From Rhodopseudomonas palustris (lineage in GTDB: Bacteria > Pseudomonadota > Alphaproteobacteria > Rhizobiales > Xanthobacteraceae), in assembly GCA_016215605.1 (NCBI GenBank), contig JACRJB010000052.1:124001-188000 (forward strand): a stretch of DNA of 64,000 nt, read 5' to 3'. Position numbers and translations under genes: made by a program. The notes beneath the pieces were generated by a model. That model ran no database searches. It worked only from the letters and a program-made list of their open reading frames with translations, and had not been told where the DNA came from. Position 1 is the first letter of the stretch, and each line of letters starts with the position of its first letter. This document shows, one piece after another, positions 27,746-36,478 of this stretch.

Positions 27746-30388
27746 ATGATTCAACGCGCATTGGGTGTCATTGCGGGCGTCGATCGCAAGACGCTGTCGA
27801 CCTGCCCGGCCTCGGACAAATTGTGGGCCGCGCATCTCGGCGCCTCGCTCTGCCTGTCCTTCATCGTCGTGCTCGGCGTCTCGTACCACGCCACCGGCTA
27901 CATGATCGCGAGCGTGTGGACGCGGCTGCTGGTCTCCGGCGTGATCGCGCTGACCGTGCTGATGTTCGACCGCGCGCTGTGCCAGTCGGATTGGTTCTAC
28001 CAGGGCACGCTCTGGAATACCGCGCCGATCCAGTCGAGCGCCGAAGCCAAGCAAACGGCCTGGCGCTTCGTCCGGGTCGGAATCCGGCTACTGATGTCGT
28101 TCGGGCTCGCCTGGGTGATCGCGATGTTCCTCGAACTCGCGATCTTCTCCGGGACCATCAACGAGAAGATCGAAGCCGACCGCGTCGCCGCCAACCAGCC
28201 GATCTACAACAAGATCGCGCAATACGAGGCCGGGCTGAACGCCGAGGCCGCGCGCCGCCAGGCCGGGATCGACGCACTGCAGGCGCTGCATCGCGACGCC
28301 CTTACCGAAACACCGCCCGCAGAACCCAACCTGCAGACCCGCAACGACGACATCGAGCAGCAGATCAAGGCGCTGGTCGCCCGCGAAGCCGACATCCGCG
28401 CCGACATCGGCCAGATCGACCGCACCATCCAGCGCTACATCGCCGACATGAATGCCGAGGAGTTCGGGCTCAAGGCGGCGCCGAACAATTCCGGACGTCC
28501 CGGCGCCGGGCCGCGCTACGAATTCGCCAAGAAGCAGAAGGACGCGTTCATCGCCCGCCGCGCCGAGCGCGAGGCCGAGATCGTCCAGCTCCACGCCAAG
28601 CGCGACGAACTGCGCGCCGCGCAATCCAAACTCGCCGCCGAGGCGCTGGTGGCGCGCGACCAGGAGCGCTCCGCGATCAAGGCCAAGGCCGATGCCCTGC
28701 AGACCCGGATCGATGCCGCACGCGCCGACCTGAAGGCGTTCGAGGCGGACAAGGTCGCCAGCGTCGCCGACTTCCGCAACAAGGCGCTCGCTGAGTCCTA
28801 CTACCAGGAGAAGAAGGACCGGATCGATCCGCTGACGAGGATCGCCGCCTATCAGGAGCTGAAGAACGATCCCAAGGACGGCGCCACCATGACGCTGTTT
28901 TCGTGGATGACGCGCTTGTTCATCATCTTCCTGGAAATCGTTCCGGTGGTTGCGAAAATCTTCTTCTCGCCGCCCAGCGTCTACGCCGCCAAGATCCAGG
29001 CCCAGGTGGAGCGCGCCCGGCAGCGGATCGAGAACAATGAAGACCTGGACGACGACAAGCCGGCCGAACCGGCGCCGGCCGCGGCGATGGCTGCGATCAC
29101 GTTGCCGGCCATGAGCCTCGGCGCCGTCGAAATGAAACAGCCCGCGCCCGCACCCCGCGCCGAACCGCCACGCGCGCCGGCCGACGACCGCCTCGAGCGG
29201 TCGCGCCGACCCGACTACGGCCCGCGCGACTACGCGCGCGATCGCGGCGACCGCGACGGCGACCGTCAAGACTTCAATCGTCGCGACTTCGACCGGCGCG
29301 ACTTCGATCGCCGCGACTATGCCGCGCCGGTCTATGGCCGGGACTATGACGACCGCGATCGTCGCGACCATGACCGTCACGACCGCGACTGGCGCGTCGC
29401 CGCGCGCGACGAGCACGAGGGATACGGCCGCCGCGATCTGCGCCGGCGAGACTACGACCGGCGCGATCTCGGACGCCGCGACGAGGATCTGCCGCGGCAC
29501 GACGTCCCCCGGCATCGCGCCGCGCAGTTCGTCGCCCGCGACTACGCCGCCGCCGAGTTCCTGGCGCCGGAGCACGACGAGCCGGAATTCGACGCCAGCG
29601 AGATCGATGTCCGCAACCTGATCATGCCGCGACGGGGCGCGCCGCGCCGCGAGGCGATGCCGCGCGAAGCCGTGGCCCGGGAGAGCTTTGGCGTCCGCAA
29701 GGCGGCGCCGGCGGCGCCCGGCATTCCCGAGGCGATCGCCGAACGTCCGGCGCCGCGTCCGATGCCAGCCACAGTCACAGCCACAGCCACAGCCACAGAC
29801 CCGGACACCAGCGAGCTGGTTCGGCAAATGCTAGCCGAGCCGCAGCCGCCGACGATCGAGGAGCTGCCGCCGATGCCGCTGCGCCCGGCCGCCGCTTTGC
29901 GCGCCGCAACGGCGGTCGAAGTCCCGGCGGTGCCGGCCGCCGTCGAGCCCGACGCAACGCCCGAGGCCGAAACGGTGGATCAGAGCACCATCCAGGCCGT
30001 CGCCGACAAGGCCCTCGCGCGGGTGGAGCCGGAGACGGCCGTCGAGCCGACCCCGACCGCCCTCGCCGCCGAGCCGACCAGCGCGGCCATCGATCCCGCG
30101 CCAGCGCCATCCAGCACCGCGGAGCCTCTGGTCGAGACACCGCCTCCGCCCTTTGAGCTCCCGCCAGCCGCCGGCGCCGAGGAAGATGCTCACTACGCCA
30201 CCGGCAGCCCGGTGCAGAAGTTCAGCGCCGATGTCGAGAAGCTGATGAGCGAAGCGGTCGAGCTGTCCAAGGCGCGGAAGAAGGTCGCCCGCACCCGCCG
30301 TGACCACCCGGTCGACGCCGAGCACGCCGCCGAAGCCGAACTGCCACTCGAGCCGACGCCGCAATACGAGATCTTCCCGAAGGCGTAG
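27746..30388 (+). CDS. Large DUF4407 membrane protein with Arg/Asp-rich and Pro/Ala-rich tail
   Basis: The 880-aa product starts with three TMs (about residues 27-50, 58-76 and 108-134), then a long charged coiled-coil region (about 140-370), a fourth TM (about 388-410, FIIFLEIVPVVAKIFF) and the SPPSVYAAKIQ motif; this is the DUF4407 architecture. From about residue 485 to 585 it carries a low-complexity array of RRDFDRRDY-type units, followed by Pro/Ala/Glu-rich sequence and a short (TA)n stretch from ACAGCC repeats near 29770. The tail is about twice the length of the core's remaining part and is unusual for the family. It may be cytoplasmic and bind nucleic acid or partners; the function is unknown. 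A strong terminator follows. Confidence 0.8.
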   Translation: MIQRALGVIAGVDRKTLSTCPASDKLWAAHLGASLCLSFIVVLGVSYHATGYMIASVWTRLLVSGVIALTVLMFDRALCQSDWFYQGTLWNTAPIQSSAEAKQTAWRFVRVGIRLLMSFGLAWVIAMFLELAIFSGTINEKIEADRVAANQPIYNKIAQYEAGLNAEAARRQAGIDALQALHRDALTETPPAEPNLQTRNDDIEQQIKALVAREADIRADIGQIDRTIQRYIADMNAEEFGLKAAPNNSGRPGAGPRYEFAKKQKDAFIARRAEREAEIVQLHAKRDELRAAQSKLAAEALVARDQERSAIKAKADALQTRIDAARADLKAFEADKVASVADFRNKALAESYYQEKKDRIDPLTRIAAYQELKNDPKDGATMTLFSWMTRLFIIFLEIVPVVAKIFFSPPSVYAAKIQAQVERARQRIENNEDLDDDKPAEPAPAAAMAAITLPAMSLGAVEMKQPAPAPRAEPPRAPADDRLERSRRPDYGPRDYARDRGDRDGDRQDFNRRDFDRRDFDRRDYAAPVYGRDYDDRDRRDHDRHDRDWRVAARDEHEGYGRRDLRRRDYDRRDLGRRDEDLPRHDVPRHRAAQFVARDYAAAEFLAPEHDEPEFDASEIDVRNLIMPRRGAPRREAMPREAVARESFGVRKAAPAAPGIPEAIAERPAPRPMPATVTATATATDPDTSELVRQMLAEPQPPTIEELPPMPLRPAAALRAATAVEVPAVPAAVEPDATPEAETVDQSTIQAVADKALARVEPETAVEPTPTALAAEPTSAAIDPAPAPSSTAEPLVETPPPPFELPPAAGAEEDAHYATGSPVQKFSADVEKLMSEAVELSKARKKVARTRRDHPVDAEHAAEAELPLEPTPQYEIFPKA

Positions 30389-30413
30389 GTCGCGCCCGAC
30401 CCGCTTCAACGGC

Positions 30414-30450
30414 AAACCGCCGCGCAATGGAAATTGCGCGGCGGTTTTGT
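30414..30450 (+). terminator. Rho-independent terminator of the DUF4407 gene
   Basis: AAACCGCCGCGCAAT and ATTGCGCGGCGGTTT form a perfect 15-bp stem with a GGAA tetraloop, followed by TTTGT, 25 bp after the stop codon. It is the clearest terminator in the window. Confidence 0.9.
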
Positions 30451-30531
30451 ATTCGAGGGGGTTGGGACTGGAGCAATTCTGTTTCTGTTGGAATCAGAAA
30501 TGGCGCGCTGGGACGCTGACCACGGGCAAAA

Positions 30532-30637
30532 CCTCATGGTGAGGAGGCGCGTAGCGCCGTCTCGAACCATGGGCCGCAAGCGATGCGTCGCCCCATCCTT
30601 CGAGACGCCCGGCTTCGCCGGGCTCCTCAGGATGAGG
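30532..30637. repeat. Palindromic repeat element, family B, copy 2
   Basis: This 106-bp element is almost identical to 21845-21950 (cctcatggtgaggaggcgcg, cgtctcgaaccatg, catccttcgagacgcccggc, gggctcctcag, tgagg). It lies between the DUF4407 terminator and the 3' end of livM. The 312-bp gap at 30389-30700 holds no other feature. Confidence 0.85.
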
Positions 30638-30700
30638 ATTCAGTGCATCTCGAAAGGCTGTGTCGCGTCAATCAAACGATGAACCGCTCTAACGGGTACG

Positions 30701-31675
30701 CTACAGCGACCGTTTGAAGTAGTGCCCGATCTCACCGACGATGCCGCGGCGGAAGGTCAGCACGCAGGCGACGAAGATCACTCCCTGGATGACGGTGACC
30801 CACTGGCCGAAGCCGGCGAGATATTGCTGCATGGCGATGATCACGAAGGCGCCGACCACCGGGCCGAACACGGTGCCGAGACCGCCGACCAGCGTCATCA
30901 GCACGATTTCGCCGGACATCGACCAGTGCACGTCGGTCAGCGAGGCATTCTGCGCCACGAACACTTTCAGCGCGCCGGCGAAGCCAGCCAGCGTGCCGGA
31001 CAGGATGAAGGCCAGCAGCTTGTACTGGTCGGTCTTGTAGCCGAGCGAGATCGCGCGCGGCTCGTTCTCGCGGATCGCCTTCAGCACCTCGCCGAACGGC
31101 GAATTGATGGCGCGGTAGATGATCAGGAAGCCGAGCAGGAAGCCGGCCAGCACCACGAAATACAGCGTCGTGGCGTTCTGCAGGTCGATCACGCCGAACA
31201 TCTTGCCCTGCGGGATGCCCTGGATGCCGTCCTCGCCGTGGGTGAACGGCGCCTGCAGATAGATGAAGTAGAGCAGCTGCGACAGCGCCAGCGTGATCAT
31301 CGCGAAGTAGATGCCCTGGCGGCGGATCGCGATCAGCCCTGTGATGACGGAAAGCCCGAGCGCCGCGGCGGTGCCGACGAGGATGCCGAGTTCCGGCGAC
31401 AGATCCCACACCTTCAGCGCGTGGGCGGTGACGTAGCCCGCGGTGCCGAGGAACATCGCGTGGCCGAACGACAGCAGGCCGCCGTAGCCGATCAGCAGGT
31501 TGAAGGCGCAGGCCAGCAGCGCGAAGCACAGCCCCTGCATCACGAAGAACGGGTAGACGCCGGTGAACGGCACGATCGCCAGCACGATCGTCATCAGCGC
31601 CAGGGCGATCATCTCGTCGCGCACCGGACGACGCGTCGTCGGGGCCGGAACGGAATTCTGCGTAATCGTGCTCAT
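30701..31675 (-). CDS. livM: Branched-chain amino-acid-type ABC transporter permease, LivM family
   Basis: The 324-aa inner-membrane permease has about nine TMs, with LLIGYGGLLSFGHAMFLGTAGY and the coupling-loop motif GRPFGEVLKAIREN-like (INSPFGEVLKAIRENEPRA). This is the second permease of a HAAT-family importer. It is the last gene of livG-livF-livH-livM on the minus strand, 1 bp after livH. No periplasmic binding protein is encoded here, so the substrate cannot be named. Confidence 0.92.
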   Translation of the reverse strand: MSTITQNSVPAPTTRRPVRDEMIALALMTIVLAIVPFTGVYPFFVMQGLCFALLACAFNLLIGYGGLLSFGHAMFLGTAGYVTAHALKVWDLSPELGILVGTAAALGLSVITGLIAIRRQGIYFAMITLALSQLLYFIYLQAPFTHGEDGIQGIPQGKMFGVIDLQNATTLYFVVLAGFLLGFLIIYRAINSPFGEVLKAIRENEPRAISLGYKTDQYKLLAFILSGTLAGFAGALKVFVAQNASLTDVHWSMSGEIVLMTLVGGLGTVFGPVVGAFVIIAMQQYLAGFGQWVTVIQGVIFVACVLTFRRGIVGEIGHYFKRSL

Positions 31676-31676
31676 G

Positions 31677-32552
31677 TCAGCTTGCCCGTCCCGTCAGGCC
31701 CGAGGGTTTGACCAGCAACACCAGCACCATCAGTACGAACACCACGGTGTTGGAAGCCTCGGGGTAGAAATATTTGGTCAGTCCCTCGATCACGCCGAGC
31801 GTGAAGCCGGTGATGATCGAGCCCATGATCGAGCCCATGCCGCCGATCACCACCACCGCGAACACCACGATGATCAGGTCGGCGCCCATCAGCGGGCGGA
31901 CCTGGTTGATCGGCGCCGACAGCACGCCGGCGAGCGCCGCGAGACCGACGCCGAGACCGTAGGTCAGCGTGATCATCCGCGGCACGTTGATGCCGAAGGC
32001 ACGCACCAGCGTCGGGTTTTCGGTGGCGGCACGCAGATTGGCGCCGAGCCGGGTTCGCTCGATCAGGTACCAGGTCAGCAGGCAGATCACGAGCGAGAAC
32101 GCCACCACCCAGCCGCGGTAGATCGGCAGGAACATGAAGCCGAGATTCATGCCGCCCTTGAGTTCGTCGGGGATCGCGTAAGGCAGGCCGGACGAGCCGA
32201 AATAATTCTGGAACAGGCCCTGGATGATCAGCGCGACGCCGAAGGTCAGCAGCAGCCCGTAGAGATGGTCGAGCCCGGACAGCCATTGCAGCAGCGTGCG
32301 TTCCATCAGCATGCCGAACGCACCGACGATCAGCGGCGCCAGGATCAGCGCCCACCAATAGCCGATGCCGAACAGGTTCAGCAGGAAATAGGCGCAGAAC
32401 GCGCCCATCATGTAGAGCGCGCCGTGCGCGAAGTTGATGATGTTCAGCATGCCGAAGATCACGGCGAGGCCGAGACTCAGCAGCGCGTAGAACGAGCCGT
32501 TGATCAGCCCGACCAGAAGCTGTGCCAACAGGGCCTGGATATTGATCGACAT
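31677..32552 (-). CDS. livH: Branched-chain amino-acid-type ABC transporter permease, LivH family
   Basis: The 291-aa inner-membrane permease begins LLVGLINGSFYALLSLGLAVIFG, then NIINFAHGALYMMGAF, and has the coupling loop TRLGANLRAATENPTLVRAFG, as in LivH. It pairs with LivM to form the channel. It lies 38 bp after livF. Confidence 0.93.
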   Translation of the reverse strand: MSINIQALLAQLLVGLINGSFYALLSLGLAVIFGMLNIINFAHGALYMMGAFCAYFLLNLFGIGYWWALILAPLIVGAFGMLMERTLLQWLSGLDHLYGLLLTFGVALIIQGLFQNYFGSSGLPYAIPDELKGGMNLGFMFLPIYRGWVVAFSLVICLLTWYLIERTRLGANLRAATENPTLVRAFGINVPRMITLTYGLGVGLAALAGVLSAPINQVRPLMGADLIIVVFAVVVIGGMGSIMGSIITGFTLGVIEGLTKYFYPEASNTVVFVLMVLVLLVKPSGLTGRAS

Positions 32553-32590
32553 AGGGTTGAGCTCTCAGCGAAATGCGATGGGCACGGCGT

Positions 32591-33340
32591 TCACACGCCG
32601 AGATAAGTGTGAAGCTTGTCCATGTTGGCCTCGAGCTCCGCGTTGGCGAAGCCGTCGATGATCTTGCCGTGTTCGACCACGTAATAGCGATCGGCCACCG
32701 TCGCGGCGAAACGGAAGTTCTGCTCGACCAGCAGGATGGTGAAGCCTTCCTTCTTGAGCCGCGCGATGGTGTGGCCGATCTGCTGAATGATCACCGGGGC
32801 GAGGCCTTCGGTCGGCTCGTCGAGCATCAGGAACCGGGCGCCGGTGCGCAGGATGCGGGCGATCGCCAGCATCTGTTGCTCGCCGCCCGACAGCTTGGTG
32901 CCCTGGCTCTTCAGCCGCTCGCGCAGGTTCGGGAACAGTTCGAAGATCTGCTCCAGCGACAGCCCGCCGGGCCGCACCTGCGGCGGCAGCATCAGATTTT
33001 CGCGAACGTCGAGGCTGGCGAAGATGCCGCGTTCTTCAGGACAGAACGCGATGCCGCGCTTGGCGATCTTGTCCGACGCCGCACGGCTGATGTCGTGGCC
33101 GTCGAAATTGATCGCGCCGGTGCGTTTGCCGATGATCCCCATCACCGACTTCAGCGTGGTGGTCTTGCCGGCGCCGTTGCGGCCGAGCAGCGTCACCACC
33201 TCGCCGGTGCGGACCTCGAAGTTCATGCCGTGCAGAATGTGGGACTCGCCGTACCACGCCTGCAGGTCGCGGACGCTGAGCAGCGCCGGGCCGGAAGATG
33301 CCGGCGGCGCGGGGCGGTCCAAAGTCGTCGTCTCAGCCAT
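32591..33340 (-). CDS. livF: ABC transporter ATP-binding protein, LivF family
   Basis: The 249-aa ATPase has Walker A GRNGAGKT, Q-loop region, signature KLSGGEQQMLAIARIL, Walker B FLMLDEPTEGLAP and H-loop ILLVEQNFRFA. These are LivF hallmarks, including the missing C-terminal extension. The start overlaps the livG stop by 8 bp. Confidence 0.93.
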   Translation of the reverse strand: MAETTTLDRPAPPASSGPALLSVRDLQAWYGESHILHGMNFEVRTGEVVTLLGRNGAGKTTTLKSVMGIIGKRTGAINFDGHDISRAASDKIAKRGIAFCPEERGIFASLDVRENLMLPPQVRPGGLSLEQIFELFPNLRERLKSQGTKLSGGEQQMLAIARILRTGARFLMLDEPTEGLAPVIIQQIGHTIARLKKEGFTILLVEQNFRFAATVADRYYVVEHGKIIDGFANAELEANMDKLHTYLGV

Positions 33341-34088
33341 GACCCGCTCCGAGATAGGCTTCCTTGACCCGCTCGTCCTGGGTCAGATCGTTGTAATTGC
33401 CTTCCGCCAGCACCTGGCCGCGGGTCAGCACGGTGATGACGTCGGACAGATTGGCGACGACGCTGAGATTATGTTCGACCATCAGGATGGTGTACTTCGC
33501 CGAGATCCGCTTGATCAGCGTCGCGATCTTGTCGATGTCCTCGTGGCCCATGCCGGCCATCGGCTCGTCGAGCAGCATCATCTCCGGATCGAGCGCCAGC
33601 GTGGTGGCGATCTCCAGCGCGCGCTTGCGGCCGTACGCCATCTCCACCGCCGGGGTGTCGGAGAATTCGCTTAATCCCACGTCGTCCAGCAGTTCCCGCG
33701 CCCGATCATTGTAGCGGTCGAGCACGCTCTTGGAGCGCCAGAAATCGAACGAATGGCCGTGCTGGCGCTGCAGCGCGACGCGGACGTTCTCCAGCGCCGT
33801 CAGATGCGGAAACACCGCCGAGATCTGGAAAGACCGTACCAGGCCGAGCCGCGCCACGGCGGCCGGCGCCATCGCGGTGATGTCCTGGCCCTTGTAGAGA
33901 ATCTTGCCGGCCGACGGATGCAGGAACTTGGTGAGCAAATTGAAGCACGTCGTCTTGCCGGCCCCGTTCGGGCCGATCAGCGCGTGGATGTGGCCACGCC
34001 GCACCCGCAAATTGACGTCGCGTACCGCAAAAAAGCCCGCAAACTCCTTGGTCAGGCCATGGGTTTCAAGGATGATGTCATCAGCCAA
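33333..34088 (-). CDS. livG: ABC transporter ATP-binding protein, LivG family
   Basis: The 251-aa ATPase has Walker A GPNGAGKTT, the LivG-typical TRSFQ-like stretch GLVRSFQISAVFPHLT, Walker B MMLLDEPMAGMG and H-loop ILMVEHNLSVVANLSD. The signature region reads VEMAYGRKRALEIA rather than LSYGxxR, so its first position is divergent, as in some HAAT subgroups. It is the first gene of the operon. The 232 bp upstream show no clear feature. Confidence 0.92.
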   Translation of the reverse strand: MADDIILETHGLTKEFAGFFAVRDVNLRVRRGHIHALIGPNGAGKTTCFNLLTKFLHPSAGKILYKGQDITAMAPAAVARLGLVRSFQISAVFPHLTALENVRVALQRQHGHSFDFWRSKSVLDRYNDRARELLDDVGLSEFSDTPAVEMAYGRKRALEIATTLALDPEMMLLDEPMAGMGHEDIDKIATLIKRISAKYTILMVEHNLSVVANLSDVITVLTRGQVLAEGNYNDLTQDERVKEAYLGAGHG

Positions 34089-34320
34089 GTAAAACGTCCC
34101 CCCTGTCGGTCCGGCGGCTGAGCCGTCACGCGGCCGACTTGTTGTTGCTATCCGGTGCGAGCGCCCTGGCAGACGCGTCCCGACCGGTCATTTCTCGGCG
34201 GACTATGCCGCTATTCAGCAGCCGTGCGCAAGATGCAATGCAGGGCCGCGTTTGCGAGTGCCCTAGGTTGTGGATGCGGAAAGGGTCGCCCGTCTCTGAC
34301 CCCGATGCATCCCGGCGACG

Positions 34321-34668
34321 TTACCGGAACGCCTCCGCATAAGCCTCGGGTCGAAATCCGACAAGCAGCGTGGCGCCCTTTTCCAGCACCGGACGCTTGA
34401 TCATCGACGGCTGCGCCAGCATCAGCGCGATCGCCTTGGCCTCGGTCAGCCCCTCTTTGTCGGCGTCGGGCAGTTTTCGGAAGGTGGTGCCGGCGCGATT
34501 GAGCAGCGTCTCCCAGCCGGCCTGCTTCGCCCAGCGCGCGAGATGCGTCTTGTCGATGCCCGCCGCCTTGTAATCGTGGAAGTCGTAGGCAACGCCGTGC
34601 TCGTCGAGCCAGGCCCGCGCCTTCTTCATGGTGTCGCAGTTCTTGATGCCGAAGATGGTGACGGACAA
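34321..34668 (-). CDS. ArsC/Spx-family thioredoxin-fold protein (YffB-like)
   Basis: TTG 34668 gives 115 aa beginning LSVTIFGIKNCDTMKKARAWLDEH. The fold has a single N-terminal Cys in NCDTMKKA, the family motif TTFRKLPDADK and SMIKRPVLEKG. These match the YffB branch of the ArsC superfamily, which resembles glutathione-dependent reductases. Whether it reduces arsenate is not shown; it has no ars neighbours. A longer start (ATG 34698) is possible. Confidence 0.85.
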   Translation of the reverse strand: MSVTIFGIKNCDTMKKARAWLDEHGVAYDFHDYKAAGIDKTHLARWAKQAGWETLLNRAGTTFRKLPDADKEGLTEAKAIALMLAQPSMIKRPVLEKGATLLVGFRPEAYAEAFR

Positions 34669-34909
34669 GGCGGCCTCGCTTGGGTGTTGAGGCCGCATTC
34701 AGGCCGGCGCGCGCGGCCGCCGTCAAGCAGCCGATCCGAGGCCGCTGTGGACGAGGCTGCTGCGGACGGCTGCCGCGCCCGTGCGCCGCCATGAGCAGAA
34801 GGTCGCAGGCTACATCCGCTTCACTGTCACAGGAGTTACATCGATGCCGCCCAAGAGTGGGCGGTGCGGCCCAGTCGGCCGCCGCAATCCGCGATCAAGT
34901 GAGCCCGCT

Positions 34910-36388
34910 ATGCCGACCGAAATCGTTCGTCTGAAACAAAAACTCGACCGGCTGATCGCCGAGATCGAAGCCGACAGCCGGCCGCGCATCGGCGGCTGGG
35001 CCGAACGGATCGAACGCCCGGGATTCTCCGCCAGCGCCACCAATCTCGCGCATTATTTGGCGCTGCGCCGGCACGATCTGCGGCCGCTGCAGCGCGCCTT
35101 GATGACGCTCGGCCTGTCGTCGCTCGGCCGGTTGGAAAGCCGGGTGATGCCGACGCTGCTCGCCGTCCGCGCCACGCTGGCGGCGATGTGCGGCGAACCC
35201 GAGAGCCTGCGGCCGTCGCCGCGGCAATTCTTCGCCGGCGAGCACGACCTCGCTCACCGCAGCGAGGAGCTTTTCGGCGCGCCGTCGAGCGGGCGCGGCA
35301 CCGCGCTGCTGGTCACCTGCCCAAGCGAGGCCGCCGACGATCCGTCTTTCATGTTGCGGCTCGCCGAGCGCAAGGTCGAGGCGGTGCGGATCAACTGCGC
35401 CCACGACGACGCCGCGGCGTGGCAGCGGATGATCAACCATCTGCACGTCGCCGAGGAAGCCACCGGCCACCGGATGAAGATCCTGATGGACATCGCCGGC
35501 CCGAAGATCCGCACCGGCGCCGCGCGGGCCCCGGAGGGCCGCGAACGCATTCTGACCGGCGACGTGATCGCGATCGTCGCCGAAGGCGCCTTCCACCGCA
35601 TCGATCTCGGCGAGGATCACTTCGCGATCGAATGCACGCTGAGCGATCCGCTGATCAACAGCGCCGTCGGCGCGCGGGTGTTCGTCGACGACGGCAAGCT
35701 CTGCATCCGGATCGAGCGCAAGACGCCGTGGGGCCTGGTCGGGCGCGTCACCTCGACCTCGGACAAGGGCCTGCGGCTGAAGCCGGAGAAAGGCCTCAAC
35801 TTCCCCGACACGCTGCTCGACATTCCGGCGCTGACCGCCAAGGACCGCGCCGATCTCGATTTCGTCGCCGACCATGCCGACGGCATCGAATTCTCGTTCG
35901 TGCAGTCGGTCGCCGATGTCGAGACGCTGCAGACCGCGCTCGCCGAACGCCGGCCCGACGACTGGCGCAAGCTGTCGCTGGTGCTGAAGATCGAAACCCC
36001 CGAGGCGGTCGCCAACCTGCCCGACATTCTGGTGCAGGCGGCGGGTCAGCAGCCGACGGCGGTGATGATCGCGCGCGGCGACCTCGCGGTCGAGATCGGC
36101 TTCGCGCGCCTCGCCGAGATGCAGGAGGAGATCCTGTGGATCGGCGAAGCCGCACACATCCCGGTGATCTGGGCGACGCAAGTGCTGGAGCAACTGGTCA
36201 AGAAGGGCACGCCGTCGCGGGGCGAGATGACCGACGCCGCGATGGCGGCACGCGCCGAATGCGTGATGCTCAACAAGGGCCCCTATCTGTTCAAGGCGAT
36301 CACCGAACTCGACACCCTGCTCGGCCGGATGGCCGACCATCAGCACAAGAAGACGCCGCAGCTCCGCAAGCTACAAAGTTGGGGATGA
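34910..36388 (+). CDS. Atypical pyruvate kinase lacking the C-terminal domain
   Basis: Starting at ATG 34910 (MPTEIVRLKQKLD), the 492-aa protein has an unrelated helical N-terminal region of about 125 residues. The pyruvate kinase barrel follows: KVEAVRINCAHDD (in place of RxNFSHG), MDIAGPKIRTG, KGLNFPDT, LKIETPEAVANL, MIARGDLAVEIGF and IWATQVLEQLVKKG. The stretch after it reads ECVMLNKGPY instead of AVMLSGET, and the protein ends soon after, so the allosteric C-terminal domain is missing. It probably has pyruvate-kinase-like chemistry, but activity and regulation may differ. The gene is alone. Confidence 0.85.
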   Translation: MPTEIVRLKQKLDRLIAEIEADSRPRIGGWAERIERPGFSASATNLAHYLALRRHDLRPLQRALMTLGLSSLGRLESRVMPTLLAVRATLAAMCGEPESLRPSPRQFFAGEHDLAHRSEELFGAPSSGRGTALLVTCPSEAADDPSFMLRLAERKVEAVRINCAHDDAAAWQRMINHLHVAEEATGHRMKILMDIAGPKIRTGAARAPEGRERILTGDVIAIVAEGAFHRIDLGEDHFAIECTLSDPLINSAVGARVFVDDGKLCIRIERKTPWGLVGRVTSTSDKGLRLKPEKGLNFPDTLLDIPALTAKDRADLDFVADHADGIEFSFVQSVADVETLQTALAERRPDDWRKLSLVLKIETPEAVANLPDILVQAAGQQPTAVMIARGDLAVEIGFARLAEMQEEILWIGEAAHIPVIWATQVLEQLVKKGTPSRGEMTDAAMAARAECVMLNKGPYLFKAITELDTLLGRMADHQHKKTPQLRKLQSWG

Positions 36389-36478
36389 GCGCTGATATCA
36401 ACCTCTGGTTGATTTCTTTGTTCTCTTAATGTTCCATCGCCGTAATGCGCAGTCGTGCACTGTTGCGTGGAGGGGGCG

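Noticed and set aside
30701-34088. Urea transporter (urt) assignment for the ABC genes
   Set aside because: No urtA-like binding protein or urease genes nearby; only the general HAAT family can be supported.
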